NCBI GenBank assembly: GCA_003542325.1 | Contig: DPKV01000112.1 | Coordinates: 1-22,496, forward strand | Source of the DNA: Anaerolineaceae bacterium | GTDB lineage: Bacteria; Chloroflexota; Anaerolineae; Anaerolineales; Anaerolineaceae | Reading direction: 5' to 3' | Length of the DNA stretch: 22,496 bases | Shown here: piece after piece, positions 13,146-22,048 of the stretch | Numbering within the stretch: position 1 is the first letter of the stretch | How the letters are laid out: the number at the start of each line of letters is the position of its first letter | Notes under the pieces: generated by a model | Databases searched by the model: none | The model's input: the letters and a program-made list of their open reading frames with translations, nothing else | What the model was told of the DNA's origin: nothing | Position numbers and translations under genes: made by a program

Positions 13146-14000
13146 TTATGCTTCGACATCGGTGTTTTCGGAATCCAAATCGTCGTTTTCATCCATCTGT
13201 GTCGGTTTACCCTTTCCCAGATGACGCCAGGTGATGACCCCTGCCGAAAGGACCGCCACAACAAGCATCATGGTTTGGTTGGCATTTATTCCCCCGATAT
13301 AGCTGTTATCCAAACGCAGATACTCCATAAAGAATCGGTAGATTGGGTAACTGATCAGATACATCAGGAAAATATCACCGTCTTTTAACTTGTCCTGATA
13401 CTTCCGTCCAATCCAGATGAGTAAGCACATATTCAACAAATTGAAAATGGATTCATACAAAAACAAGGGATGATAGGTCGCATATTCCTGGAACTCCGGC
13501 AATCGGTTTTCAGGATCGATCGTGATCGCCCAGGGCAGCGTGGATGGACGTCCATAGAGTTCCTGGTTAATGAAGTTCCCCCATCGGCCAATGGCCTGAC
13601 CCAGCGCAACTCCAGGTGCAAAGATATCCGCCCAGGCCCAGAAACTGATCTTCTTTTTCTTTGAATAAATGAGGAATGTCAGCGCGCCACCCGCAACCGC
13701 ACCTGGGATACCCAGGCCTCCCCGCCATATCGCAATTGCTGCCAATGGATGGGTCAAGTAATACTGAGTGGTGATCCCTTGTGCCACAAGAGAGGCAGAA
13801 GGGGTAAGGATATGCCAAATTCTTGCTCCAATCACCCCGCCAACGACGATCCAGGTCAGGCTGTCGAGGATCACTTCGGGATCCCTTCCCCTTTTCTTTG
13901 CCAGAAAATAGCTGAGTACTGTCGCGGCAATAATTCCAACCATAATGATAACGCCGTAATACTTGATCGTTAACGGCCCAATACTAAATCCTGTAGACAT
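13146..14000 (-). CDS. lgt: Prolipoprotein diacylglyceryl transferase
   Basis: Lgt moves diacylglycerol from phosphatidylglycerol to the lipobox cysteine of prelipoproteins in the cytoplasmic membrane. The 284-residue protein has about seven hydrophobic helices. The signature GRWGNFINQELYG (138-150) carries the essential arginine and asparagine, and a late YPIYRFFMEYLR supplies the second conserved arginine region. The loop IWRGGLGIPGAVAGG (91-105) is the conserved periplasmic motif. Proteobacterial enzymes have His at the position of Pro99, and actinobacterial enzymes also lack that His. The acidic C-terminal tail is not conserved. AAGGA eight bases before ATG 13998-14000 supports the start. 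It lies only 4 bases after a phospholipid synthase gene. This suits the pathway if that enzyme makes phosphatidylglycerol, the lipid donor. Confidence 0.95.
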   Translation of the reverse strand: MSTGFSIGPLTIKYYGVIIMVGIIAATVLSYFLAKKRGRDPEVILDSLTWIVVGGVIGARIWHILTPSASLVAQGITTQYYLTHPLAAIAIWRGGLGIPGAVAGGALTFLIYSKKKKISFWAWADIFAPGVALGQAIGRWGNFINQELYGRPSTLPWAITIDPENRLPEFQEYATYHPLFLYESIFNLLNMCLLIWIGRKYQDKLKDGDIFLMYLISYPIYRFFMEYLRLDNSYIGGINANQTMMLVVAVLSAGVITWRHLGKGKPTQMDENDDLDSENTDVEA

Positions 14001-14004
14001 GGTC

Positions 14005-14640
14005 TTATTCCTTATTTATAGAATCTTCTGCGGGGGTCAATCTTGACTGGCGGCGGACATTTAAGAAGCGCTGTAAAGCGGTCACATAGGTCATCACAGC
14101 CAGGACCCAGAGGGAGATGTCCGGTCGTCGAAAAATGATCCCCGGCATCAGGACAATATAACGTTCCGCTCGGGAAAACCACCCATTCTTGGCAGTGAAA
14201 CCCAGCGACTCCGCTTTCGCACGGGTGTAGGAAACCATCAATGAGCCGGTCAAAGCCAGGTATGCCAGAACAATCCCCAGCCACTGGTCATTTCTGATGA
14301 AGTGGATCATCAGGCCACCGTAAATCGCAATTTCTGAATACCGGTCCGTTGTGGAATCAATAAAGGAACCATACTTGCTGTCCTCACCCCGCAACCGAGC
14401 CATCGTGCCATCCAGCGCATCCAAAGGCCAGATGATCATCGCGAGCAAGCCTCCCCAGGTTAAGTATCCCATGGCGATCAATGCAGCGGATATAAAATTC
14501 CCAAACAGTCCGGACAGCGTAATGACATTTGGACGAATCCCAAGATTGTTCAGAAATCCCCCAATGCCATTTAAAACCTGGCTGAATATTTTTCGCAGCC
14601 AGTCAGTAAAAGTCTTCTTTTCTTCGTTTGTTGTACTCAT
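14005..14640 (-). CDS. CDP-alcohol phosphatidyltransferase (PgsA/phosphatidylinositol-phosphate synthase type)
   Basis: These membrane enzymes swap CMP of CDP-diacylglycerol for an alcohol to make phospholipid headgroups. The full catalytic motif is present: Asp74, Asp77-Gly78, Ala81-Arg82, Gly91, Asp95 and Asp99, in the order D-x2-DG-x2-AR-x8-G-x3-D-x3-D. The 211-residue length and about six hydrophobic segments fit. The long N-terminal stretch with NGIGGFLNNLGIRPNVIT is a family hallmark. The acceptor (glycerol phosphate or inositol phosphate) cannot be fixed from sequence alone. It is followed after 4 bases by lgt, which needs phosphatidylglycerol, and preceded 42 bases away by ftsK. The ATG at 14638-14640 has only a distant GGAG. 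Confidence 0.9.
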   Translation of the reverse strand: MSTTNEEKKTFTDWLRKIFSQVLNGIGGFLNNLGIRPNVITLSGLFGNFISAALIAMGYLTWGGLLAMIIWPLDALDGTMARLRGEDSKYGSFIDSTTDRYSEIAIYGGLMIHFIRNDQWLGIVLAYLALTGSLMVSYTRAKAESLGFTAKNGWFSRAERYIVLMPGIIFRRPDISLWVLAVMTYVTALQRFLNVRRQSRLTPAEDSINKE

Positions 14641-14682
14641 TTGGATAATAATCTACTCCACTAATGGATAAAATGTTAGGGA

Positions 14683-16923
14683 TTAGTCTTCCTCTTCATC
14701 AGAGTCTTTTTTAATTAATATATCCCGTTCCCGACCACCTCCCTGTGATGGACCTATAACCCCCATCTCTTCAAGTTGATCCACTAAACGGGCCGCCCGT
14801 GGATATCCTACGCGCAATTGGCGTTGGAAATATGATGCACTGGCATGACCTTCAGCCTTGATCAGAGCAATTGCATCATCAATCAATGCCTCATCATCAT
14901 CAACATTATCGCCTTCACCCACCTTCCCCTCCCAGGGCGGACTATTCGAATCATCATAACGTTCGTCTGTCACAGTTTCACTTGCCTCAGATTGTTTCTG
15001 CCACCATCGAATGATCCGGTCCAATTCTTTATCCGTAACATACACCCCCTGGGAGCGAATCGGGAGGCCAACTTCCGGGTGCAGGAAAAGCATATCGCCC
15101 TTCCCCAGCAGAGTTTCTGCCCCGTTCGTATCCAGGATGACCCGTGAGTCGATTGATGAAGCCACGGCGAAAGAAATCCGAGTGGGGAAATTCGCTTTGA
15201 TCAAACCGGTCACAACGTCAGTGCTGGGACGCTGAGTAGCAAGGATCAGGTGAATGCCAATCGCCCGGGCTTTTTGTGCCAGACGAACCAAGGCATGTTC
15301 TGTCTGGTCCGGTGCATTGATCATCAAGTCTGCAAGCTCATCAATCAGGATCACGATCTTTGGAAATGTCTTCTTACCCTGACGGGCCATTTTATGGTTA
15401 TACGAATCGATATTGCGGGCGTGGGCTTTTTCCAATAGCTTATACCGGTAATCCATCTCCGCAGTAGCCCAACCCAAAACACCCAGGATTCGCTCAATAT
15501 CCGTTTCAACGCTCCCCATCAGGTGCGGTAAGCCGTTAAAGCGCATGAGTTCGACCCGCTTTGGATCAATCATCGCCAGTTTCAGGTTTTCAGGGGTATT
15601 GTTCATCACCAAACAGGCTGTCAGGGCGGTGATACAAACACTTTTACCACTGCCAGTGGTCCCTGCAATCAGCAGATGGGGCATGGTAGCCAGGTCTGCC
15701 ACCACTGGGCGGCCGGAGACATCCCGGCCCAGTGATAATGCGAGGGAAGAATTTATCCTGTGGAAGTCTTCAGACTCGATCAGGGGACGCAATTGGACAT
15801 TGGCTGCATTCGCGTTGGGGATCTCAATCCCCACATAGGATTTTCCAGGCACCGGCGCTTCTATCCGTAATCGCTGGGCGGAAAGAGCTAATGCCAGGTC
15901 ACGTTGCAACGAGGAGATTTGGGAGACTCTGACCTTTTGTTTCTCCTCATCCGATTTATCAATATAACCCGGCTTGACTGCAAACTGGGTCACTGTTGGG
16001 CCAGTCCTGAATCCCACAACTTTGGCGGGGATTCCAAATTCGTTAAGTGTCTTTTCAATCAAACCTGCTGTTAGGTTGATGGCTCGCTTGTCCGGTTTAT
16101 ACATCTCGCCTTTGGGCAGGATATCCAGAGGAGGCAAATCAGGCGACCTTTCGGCAGGATTGACCGGCGTTTCTTCACCGAAATCCGGTGTTTCCAGGGT
16201 TTTGCGATACTCAGGCGGCAGCCAGACTGATTTCCTGGCTGGCTGTTCTTCATCTTCAAATTCCTCGTCTGCATCTGAAAAAACTGCCGCAGAAGCAGCT
16301 TGTGATGAACCGGCCATCGAGGAAGCCTGGGCCGGGATTTCACCCAATCGTTCCTGGACAACCTTTTGCAGTTTTGAAAGGACATCAAATGCGCCAATGA
16401 TGGAAATTGAAAGGAAAATGAAGAGGATAACCACTGCCAGTGTCGGCCCAGCGATCATCTGAATGAGTTCGGCTATTCCCCAGCCAACCAGCCCGCCCCA
16501 GTCAAGGCCCGCTTCAGCTTTTGTCAGCGAATGTCCACTGAACATGGAGAGAATCCCCATGAAGAAGAAAATTGAAAATTCAAATGAAATTATCCTGCCC
16601 AGAGCAATTCGCTCTGGGGGATGTTTGCGCCATCGAACCAGGTAAATCCCAATCACGATCAACATGATGACGACTATGAAACGGCCAATACCCAGCCAAC
16701 GGCTGAGAATTTGGCTCACCGGTGTAATCAAAATCCCTTTTGTGATCCCGGTCATACCCAGCAAGAGGATCAAAGCCCCGGAGAAGGTCAGTACACCTGC
16801 CAGATCCCACCCATATCGAAGCAATCCCTTCCAGGAAATTCCCGATGGATGATCGCGGTCAAACAATCCCCTTTGCCGAGCCGGTTGCTTTTCGCCTTGC
16901 TTTTGGTGGGAATCGTTAGCCAT
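14683..16923 (-). CDS. ftsK: DNA translocase FtsK/SpoIIIE
   Basis: FtsK is a septum-anchored hexameric motor that pumps chromosomal DNA during division. The 746-residue protein has about four N-terminal helices (about 33-190), a short acidic linker (about 190-290), then the alpha-beta motor. TGLIEKTLNEFGI and VGFRTGPTVTQF begin the alpha part. GTTGSGKSV holds the Walker A (Lys427), ILIDELADLM the Walker B, and ILATQRPSTDVVTGLIKANF the sensor region. A C-terminal winged-helix gamma domain (about 680-746, with ALIKAEGHASASYFQRQL and GYPRAARLVDQLEEMG) would recognise polar KOPS/SRS sequences. The length is closer to SpoIIIE than to E. coli FtsK. The ATG overlaps the upstream S1 gene's stop (TAATG) and has no Shine-Dalgarno, so translation is probably coupled. 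Confidence 0.97.
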   Translation of the reverse strand: MANDSHQKQGEKQPARQRGLFDRDHPSGISWKGLLRYGWDLAGVLTFSGALILLLGMTGITKGILITPVSQILSRWLGIGRFIVVIMLIVIGIYLVRWRKHPPERIALGRIISFEFSIFFFMGILSMFSGHSLTKAEAGLDWGGLVGWGIAELIQMIAGPTLAVVILFIFLSISIIGAFDVLSKLQKVVQERLGEIPAQASSMAGSSQAASAAVFSDADEEFEDEEQPARKSVWLPPEYRKTLETPDFGEETPVNPAERSPDLPPLDILPKGEMYKPDKRAINLTAGLIEKTLNEFGIPAKVVGFRTGPTVTQFAVKPGYIDKSDEEKQKVRVSQISSLQRDLALALSAQRLRIEAPVPGKSYVGIEIPNANAANVQLRPLIESEDFHRINSSLALSLGRDVSGRPVVADLATMPHLLIAGTTGSGKSVCITALTACLVMNNTPENLKLAMIDPKRVELMRFNGLPHLMGSVETDIERILGVLGWATAEMDYRYKLLEKAHARNIDSYNHKMARQGKKTFPKIVILIDELADLMINAPDQTEHALVRLAQKARAIGIHLILATQRPSTDVVTGLIKANFPTRISFAVASSIDSRVILDTNGAETLLGKGDMLFLHPEVGLPIRSQGVYVTDKELDRIIRWWQKQSEASETVTDERYDDSNSPPWEGKVGEGDNVDDDEALIDDAIALIKAEGHASASYFQRQLRVGYPRAARLVDQLEEMGVIGPSQGGGRERDILIKKDSDEEED

Positions 16924-17897
16924 TAGTCAACTGAATAACTCTCTAGTTTTAATCCAAGTCGCCGTTTTCGGGGATCAATATGAAGGACACTGACGTTCAC
17001 GTCCTGCCCTTCGAACAGGAAATCATCAATACGGGTGCAACCATTAGGGAAGTTCATCGATGAAATATGAATCAATCCTTCCACACCTTTTTCCAGTCTG
17101 GCAAAAGCACCATACTTAACAATACTCGTGATAACCGCCGGAACCAAATCGCCTGTAGATAGTTCTTTTTCCAATAAATCCCATGGATTTTCTTCCAACC
17201 GCTTATAACTGAGCGCAATCCTTCCTTTATCTTCTGCCACTTGCAGCACAACGGATTGAATTTCATCCCCCACATTGAGGATATCAGAAGGATGCTGCAC
17301 CCGCCCCCACGATAATTCGGAGACATGGATTAGACCTTCCAACCCACCCAAGTCAACAAAAACGCCAAAATCCGTAACATTGGTCACAACACCCTTGACC
17401 ACATCGCCCTCTTTTAGACAAGTTAATAAATGTTTGCGTTGACCTTGCCCGGCCAGGGCAGCTCGCTCTGAAAAAACGATTCGCTCTCTATCCCGGTCAC
17501 ACTCAATAATCTTCAGAGTAATCATTCGGTCAAGATAACCCGCGAAACAATGTTCGCGTTCTTCATCGATCACATACGGTGGCATATCAATCAAATGAGA
17601 AGTGGGGACAAAGCCATGAATGTCCTCTCCCGCCACGAGGAGTCCCCCGCGGTTATAACCAACCACACTTAATTCCACCACCTCATCATTAATATAAATT
17701 TGGCGAATCCTTTCCCAATTCACCGATGAAGATTGTCTTCCATCGGAGGTTGGCTCATGCTTCCTAATGGGTTCAGGGTTTTCTGCTTGTTCTTCACAAC
17801 CCTGTGATGGTTCATCCGCCAATATTGCAGCCCACCATCCCTCATCCGGTTCGAGCGGCAGGTCCTGCATTCCAGAATCAAATTCCTGGTCGTTCAT
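16923..17897 (-). CDS. S1 RNA-binding domain protein (ribosomal protein S1-like, three repeats)
   Basis: After an acidic, low-complexity N-terminus (1 to about 60) the 324-residue product has three S1 (OB-fold) repeats. The first is about 65-150 (VELSVVGYNRGGLLVAGEDIHGFVPTSHL, given by its parts VVGYNRGGLLV and IHGFVPTSHL). The second is about 170-245 (VTNVTDFGVFVDLGGLEGLI, HVSELSWGRV). The third is about 255-320 (ITSIVKYGAFARLEKGVEGL, IHISSMNF). These are the standard S1 core residues, so it binds single-stranded RNA, as a short S1 protein or an S1-like regulator. It is shorter than the four- to six-repeat ribosomal S1. GGGAGGG six to eight bases before ATG 17895-17897 supports the start. 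Its stop overlaps the ftsK start by one base. Confidence 0.9.
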   Translation of the reverse strand: MNDQEFDSGMQDLPLEPDEGWWAAILADEPSQGCEEQAENPEPIRKHEPTSDGRQSSSVNWERIRQIYINDEVVELSVVGYNRGGLLVAGEDIHGFVPTSHLIDMPPYVIDEEREHCFAGYLDRMITLKIIECDRDRERIVFSERAALAGQGQRKHLLTCLKEGDVVKGVVTNVTDFGVFVDLGGLEGLIHVSELSWGRVQHPSDILNVGDEIQSVVLQVAEDKGRIALSYKRLEENPWDLLEKELSTGDLVPAVITSIVKYGAFARLEKGVEGLIHISSMNFPNGCTRIDDFLFEGQDVNVSVLHIDPRKRRLGLKLESYSVD

Positions 17898-17943
17898 TTT
17901 CTTACCCTCCCTACCAATAACACCAGGTAAAACACCTCAGTCA

Positions 17944-19848
17944 TCACTGGTCCTCTTCACGCGCTGCTAATTCCATACCAATAATGGTCTTTGAGACAGC
18001 TTCAATGGCGATCTTTTGCTTCCGATATAGGTCAGCTTCGGATAAAGCCAATCTGCTCGCCACCTCTCGGACTTTCCTCCCCTCGAGGAACTTTAAGTCC
18101 AATATATTATACAAAATCCAATCTGCTGTGAAGCGGCGTTCGCCCTCCGGCTTGATGGCTTCAATTGCAGTCTTTAAAATGGATCTCAGTGCATTTACAG
18201 GATTCCCGTCTGATTCTTTGAGCGCACTTTGAACAATATTCAAATTCAACAATGGGCTTTCTGTGAGTTTTGGTCCACCCCAATAATGTGAAAGGGCATC
18301 CTTCACCCAGGAGACGAAATCCTCTTCAGGGAGATCAACCTCGTCAAGCAATACACTTGTCTTATTATAACTGGAAGTGGCGCGTAATTGTTGAATTAAT
18401 GCCACTTGTGGTTGCAGTGATTCCAGTGACAGGAAAACCTGTTGCTGCATCCGCCAATCCCGCAAGGCAATTGCTACCCTGTAGGCCAACAGGTTGATGG
18501 AGCGGAGATATTCTTCCTCCATCTGTCTATCCTCTTCCCAGGGAAACCCACAGAGCCCCAGAAAATGTTTCCCATTTTGCGGGTCGTCATAAACCAATGG
18601 GATCAGTAAATGTCCGTTCCAATAAAAGAAATCCCCTTGCATATGGGAGCCCTTTTTCATGGACAGGTTTAAGAGGTCATCAGATGTCTCAATTTCCCTG
18701 AACGCAATATCGTCCCCCGTTGTCGTTAATAACTCCAGGCCCGCCCCATTCATCATGGCGATAAACGAGCCTTTAACCTGGAGGAGATCGCAGATGGTCG
18801 CCGTTACAATTTCAAGGAATTGATTTAGGTCAGACCTGGTTAGGAGATGATCTTCCAGCGATTGGATCTGGGCGATATCTTCCCTGTCTCTGCCATAGAA
18901 TAGCAGGCGCTCCCAAAACGGAGCGATCAATGTGATCAGGTATTCCATACCCAAAACCGTTGCCACCATAAAAATGGGAACGAAAGCATTATAGGATTCA
19001 CCCCATAAAAGCCCCAATCTTCGAATAACCGTGGTAATCGCTAACGCGATACTGGCTGTAAAAGGCCCTCGCAGCAACCATTTGAATAACCGGCTTTTTA
19101 CTAATCGGTCTGGCCAGGTGACTCCAAAGAATGCCACTGCATAAGCCATGATGACGAGAAACACCCCAACCGCAGCGCTGCTCATGCTGACCATGATCCA
19201 AAACAGGGTCGTATTTTGAGTAAATAAATTGGAACCGAAAAGCAAATAAGGATAAGTCCCAACAGCAGCGACGGTTGCGCCTGTCAATAAATAGATCATC
19301 CTGCGGCGGCTTGTCTTTGTGACCGTCCGCTGGAATGCGCGGAGCAACAATGAGCCGGCCACAATCATTATGCCAACATAATAAACTGCAAATAGGATCG
19401 TGTATTTTGTATGGCTCAGATAGGGTGCAGGCGAACCATTCTCAAAATATGGGCCGACCAGGATATTCAACGGGATGAGCGCAACTGATAATATTGAAAA
19501 TGAATACGTCAACCAGACAGCCAGTTTCCGCCGTCCCCGGCTTGGACGGCCTGTAAGCGTGAGCAAGGAATCAGAAAAATGTAAATACGTGGCGGGAAAG
19601 AAAATCAGCCCCACCCATTTTAACCTCAGCATGGTTTCAATAACCATCGGCTGATCGCTTGCGCTTGCAATCGATTCCCCCGTGTATACCAGCACGACAC
19701 AGGCAAGGATCAGGATAAAGGCTCGTGCGACGGATTCACGCAGGTTGAATGCAAAGGCATAGAGCAGCAACGCAAAGGCTGTAATAGCCACACCAGCCGT
19801 CAGAATCTGGCTGATCGTTCGTAATGCACTTTCCCAAAGGACACCCAT
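17944..19848 (-). CDS. Multi-pass membrane sensor with GAF-like region and possible C-terminal helix-turn-helix
   Basis: I recognise the parts but not the protein. The first ~330 residues hold about eight or nine hydrophobic helices resembling the 7TM sensor half of histidine kinases (KWVGLIFFPATYLHFSDSLL). A GAF-like alpha-beta region follows (about 350-500, LEIVTATICDLLQVKGSFIA). No H-box, HATPase or other kinase motif is present. The last ~60 residues (ADWILYNILDLKFLEG, then KVREVASRLALSEADLYRKQ) resemble a sigma-region-4/LuxR-type helix-turn-helix with the VASRLALSEADLYR core. A plausible reading is a one-component membrane-bound regulator that senses an envelope or cytosolic signal and binds DNA. 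The start is taken as ATG 19846-19848; a TTG at 19852-19854 is in frame two codons earlier. It is 15 bases after the acetyltransferase gene. Confidence 0.7.
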   Translation of the reverse strand: MGVLWESALRTISQILTAGVAITAFALLLYAFAFNLRESVARAFILILACVVLVYTGESIASASDQPMVIETMLRLKWVGLIFFPATYLHFSDSLLTLTGRPSRGRRKLAVWLTYSFSILSVALIPLNILVGPYFENGSPAPYLSHTKYTILFAVYYVGIMIVAGSLLLRAFQRTVTKTSRRRMIYLLTGATVAAVGTYPYLLFGSNLFTQNTTLFWIMVSMSSAAVGVFLVIMAYAVAFFGVTWPDRLVKSRLFKWLLRGPFTASIALAITTVIRRLGLLWGESYNAFVPIFMVATVLGMEYLITLIAPFWERLLFYGRDREDIAQIQSLEDHLLTRSDLNQFLEIVTATICDLLQVKGSFIAMMNGAGLELLTTTGDDIAFREIETSDDLLNLSMKKGSHMQGDFFYWNGHLLIPLVYDDPQNGKHFLGLCGFPWEEDRQMEEEYLRSINLLAYRVAIALRDWRMQQQVFLSLESLQPQVALIQQLRATSSYNKTSVLLDEVDLPEEDFVSWVKDALSHYWGGPKLTESPLLNLNIVQSALKESDGNPVNALRSILKTAIEAIKPEGERRFTADWILYNILDLKFLEGRKVREVASRLALSEADLYRKQKIAIEAVSKTIIGMELAAREEDQ

Positions 19849-19863
19849 AATCAATTAACCCAA

Positions 19864-20403
19864 TTACCGCACAAACCGACTGAAAAACATTGCCAGTTCC
19901 TGATTTGAAAAGTAATGGTCTCTGAAACCGCAGAAATTGAAGCCTAATTTTCCAGCCATGGCAATAGCAGGTTCATTTTTTGATTGCATTTCCAAAATCA
20001 GGTAATGATAATTCCGTTTTGATGCCATATTCATCACAGCAACCAGTAATCCGCTGGCGATCCCTTGCCTGCGCATAGGACCCGAGATCACCAAATCCGT
20101 TACCCGTAAGGTATTCTCGTCTGGCTTTGCGATTACTTTCAAGTAACCTACTGATCGTCCACTCAACTCGGCAATTAAAAATGCTTCTACCTGATCCAAA
20201 TTCGAAAATATTTCTTCTCGTTTCCTTGGATAGGCCACCATGACCCGCCGGGGTAAACGCACGCGGCGGAATTCAGCTTTGTAGTTTTGTGCATCCAAAT
20301 CAAGGTTCATTTGCCATGCATACTCACTGTAATAACCATGTTCAAAAGCGCTTAATGGTTCAATATCATCAGGGGTGATGGAACGAATCGAAATTTCTGG
20401 CAT
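19864..20403 (-). CDS. GNAT-family N-acetyltransferase (RimI-like)
   Basis: The 179-residue protein has the GNAT acetyl-CoA fold. MPEISIRSITPDDIEPLSAF is the usual N-terminal strand and helix. RVTDLVISGPMRRQGIASGL (100-119) carries the pyrophosphate-binding motif A at 111-116 (R-Q-G-I-A), and LILEMQSKNEPAIAMAGKLG with FNFCGFRDHYF is motif B. The layout resembles RimI, which acetylates the N-terminus of ribosomal protein S18, but the substrate is not determined. The ATG at 20401-20403 has a GGAG 11 bases upstream. It sits 14 bases after the Ig-like protein gene and 15 before the membrane sensor, so it is probably part of the same operon. Confidence 0.85.
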   Translation of the reverse strand: MPEISIRSITPDDIEPLSAFEHGYYSEYAWQMNLDLDAQNYKAEFRRVRLPRRVMVAYPRKREEIFSNLDQVEAFLIAELSGRSVGYLKVIAKPDENTLRVTDLVISGPMRRQGIASGLLVAVMNMASKRNYHYLILEMQSKNEPAIAMAGKLGFNFCGFRDHYFSNQELAMFFSRFVR

Positions 20404-20417
20404 TACTTCTATTACTC

Positions 20418-21113
20418 CTATGGCTCAGGCACAACCTCAACCGCTATGATACAAGGGGTTAACTCTTCTCCGGTATTATCCAAAGGAACCAATTGTAAAA
20501 GATAAGTCCCAGGCGTGAGATTACTGGTGTACCAAAATCCCAAACTTTCATCCAATTTCAAAGAATTATTTGCGGCAATGGTGACCCAATTAATGGCGCC
20601 GGTATTTGTAAACTCATATTTATACGAACCAAAATTCTGAACATTTACAGAACCGACAAGTTCCACAGTCCCACTAACTGTATCGCCGTTAGCAGGAGAT
20701 GAAATTTCAATTACACCTTCGACGCATTCGGACACCAGTGCTCCCTGGCTGATTGTTGCCGCCGGCGTGGGTGATTCCAATTTCTCTTCCTCTGCAATTG
20801 TTGCTGTACCGGATAAGACTAACTCAGCAGTGGGGGTCTCAACAACGGATATGGATGGCATCCGAGGGCTAACAATCGTAGCTAATAAAAATTCACCGAT
20901 AAACAGTAGTGCCAATAACGTTAATCCTGCAACAGAGCCAGCCAGTTTTCTTTGAGCGATTGACCTCTCTAACCCAAAGACGGATTTCTGCCATTCTCGC
21001 AAACCACGCAGGAACTTACTGAGGAAAAGGATGATCCCCAGTGAAAGTATAATGAATATCCCAATCCGGTAATCCACCAGACCGCGTAATATACTGTAAG
21101 AAAAATTATCCAT
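20418..21113 (-). CDS. Membrane-anchored protein with C-terminal Ig-like (beta-sandwich) domain
   Basis: The 231-residue product has a hydrophobic helix at about 14-33 and a second at about 60-80, bracketing a charged segment (REWQKSVFGLERSIAQRKLA). A Ser/Thr/Pro-rich linker (about 90-125) follows. The tail (about 130-231) resembles bacterial Ig-like or DUF4784-style domains: IEISSPANGDTVSGTVELVG, SYKYEFTNTGAINWVTI and GTYLLQLVPLDNTGEEL. The C-terminal part is probably outside the cell. No enzyme motif is seen. I cannot assign a function. The start ATG at 21111-21113 has no strong ribosome site; the gene begins 40 bases after the pnp stop. The Anaerolineae commonly carry proteins with this P-x-(D/N)-G-x2-V-x-G repeat, which is family-level knowledge rather than a test here. 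Confidence 0.7.
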   Translation of the reverse strand: MDNFSYSILRGLVDYRIGIFIILSLGIILFLSKFLRGLREWQKSVFGLERSIAQRKLAGSVAGLTLLALLFIGEFLLATIVSPRMPSISVVETPTAELVLSGTATIAEEEKLESPTPAATISQGALVSECVEGVIEISSPANGDTVSGTVELVGSVNVQNFGSYKYEFTNTGAINWVTIAANNSLKLDESLGFWYTSNLTPGTYLLQLVPLDNTGEELTPCIIAVEVVPEP

Positions 21114-21153
21114 AGTGTGCCAGGAACCCGATCAGGACCCTAAAAACAATCAT

Positions 21154-21990
21154 TTATAGTCGAGTTAACACACCCCGGATTAATGCAGTCAGCTTCGGTA
21201 CTAATACGCGTCCGGCTTCCAGAACTTCCTCGTGGGTGGTCATAGCGCCGCCACTCAAATTACCCTTGTTACTGATTCCGGATACACCCAGAACACGCAT
21301 GCCACTATGCCGAGCGACAATCACCTCATGAACAGTTGACATCCCAACCACGTCTGCTCCAATCTTTTGAAGGAACCGTAACTCCGCCGGTGTCTCAAAA
21401 GAAGGACCAGCGAGCACAACGTACACACCTTCGCGGAAATCAACACCTGCTTCACGGCATGCTTCCCGGGCAAAGCCCAACATTTCCTTGTCATAAGGTT
21501 GACTCATATCAGGGAACCTAACGCCAAACTCGTCCAGGTTGGGCCCTTGTAAGGGGTTAGCCCCCCCCATCCCAAGAATATTGATATGGTCCGTCATTAA
21601 CATTAGATCGCCAGGTTCGAAATCCTGGTTTATTGCGCCTGCAGCGTTGGTCACAATTAATTTCTCACACCCCATCCGTTTCATAACCCGGATCGGCAAT
21701 GTGATTTGAGCCATGCTGTAACCCTCATAGAAATGGGTCCGCCCCTGCAAGACCATGACTTTCTTGCCTTCCAGATAACCAATCACAAGCCGGCCTTTAT
21801 GACCATGGACCGTTGAAATAGGCCAATTAGGGATTTGGCCTGTAGGGATGATGACAGCATCTTCCACACTATCTGCAAGACTGCCCAAGCCGCTGCCCAA
21901 AACCATGCCAATTTCCGGTGTAATATCTATCCGAGTCTGGATAGCTTCAACGGCTCTTTCAATCTCATTCATTGTAATAAATTTACTCAT
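21154..21990 (-). CDS. Purine nucleoside phosphorylase (trimeric, PNP class)
   Basis: PNP splits inosine or guanosine with phosphate to the base and ribose 1-phosphate in purine salvage. The 278-residue length fits the trimeric class. Motifs are LGSGLGSLAD (31-40, phosphate loop), VHGHKG (61-66), QGRTHFYEGYSM (82-93), VTNAAGAI (113-120), LAGPSFETPAELRF (base-contact Glu), VVGMSTVHEVIVARHSGM and SGISNKGN (base-contact Asn). The last Glu/Asn pair fits 6-oxopurines rather than adenosine, unlike the methylthioadenosine phosphorylase elsewhere in the window. GAGG four to five bases before ATG 21988-21990 supports the start. It has its own promoter and a nearby palindrome and is first in a long minus-strand gene run. 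Confidence 0.95.
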   Translation of the reverse strand: MSKFITMNEIERAVEAIQTRIDITPEIGMVLGSGLGSLADSVEDAVIIPTGQIPNWPISTVHGHKGRLVIGYLEGKKVMVLQGRTHFYEGYSMAQITLPIRVMKRMGCEKLIVTNAAGAINQDFEPGDLMLMTDHINILGMGGANPLQGPNLDEFGVRFPDMSQPYDKEMLGFAREACREAGVDFREGVYVVLAGPSFETPAELRFLQKIGADVVGMSTVHEVIVARHSGMRVLGVSGISNKGNLSGGAMTTHEEVLEAGRVLVPKLTALIRGVLTRL

Positions 21991-22024
21991 AAATACCTCT
22001 GCGGTTTCGTTGGGCTCTTCTCAT

Positions 22025-22033
22025 ATTATAACA
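22025..22033 (-). promoter_or_regulatory. Extended -10 promoter of the purine nucleoside phosphorylase gene
   Basis: TGTTATAAT reads on the minus strand at 22033-22025: a TG one base before a perfect TATAAT. It ends 34 bases before the pnp ATG, leaving room for the GAGG ribosome site. No -35 consensus is seen; the -35 region is occupied by a palindrome. Confidence 0.65.
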
Positions 22034-22048
22034 CCCGGTTCATTAAAT

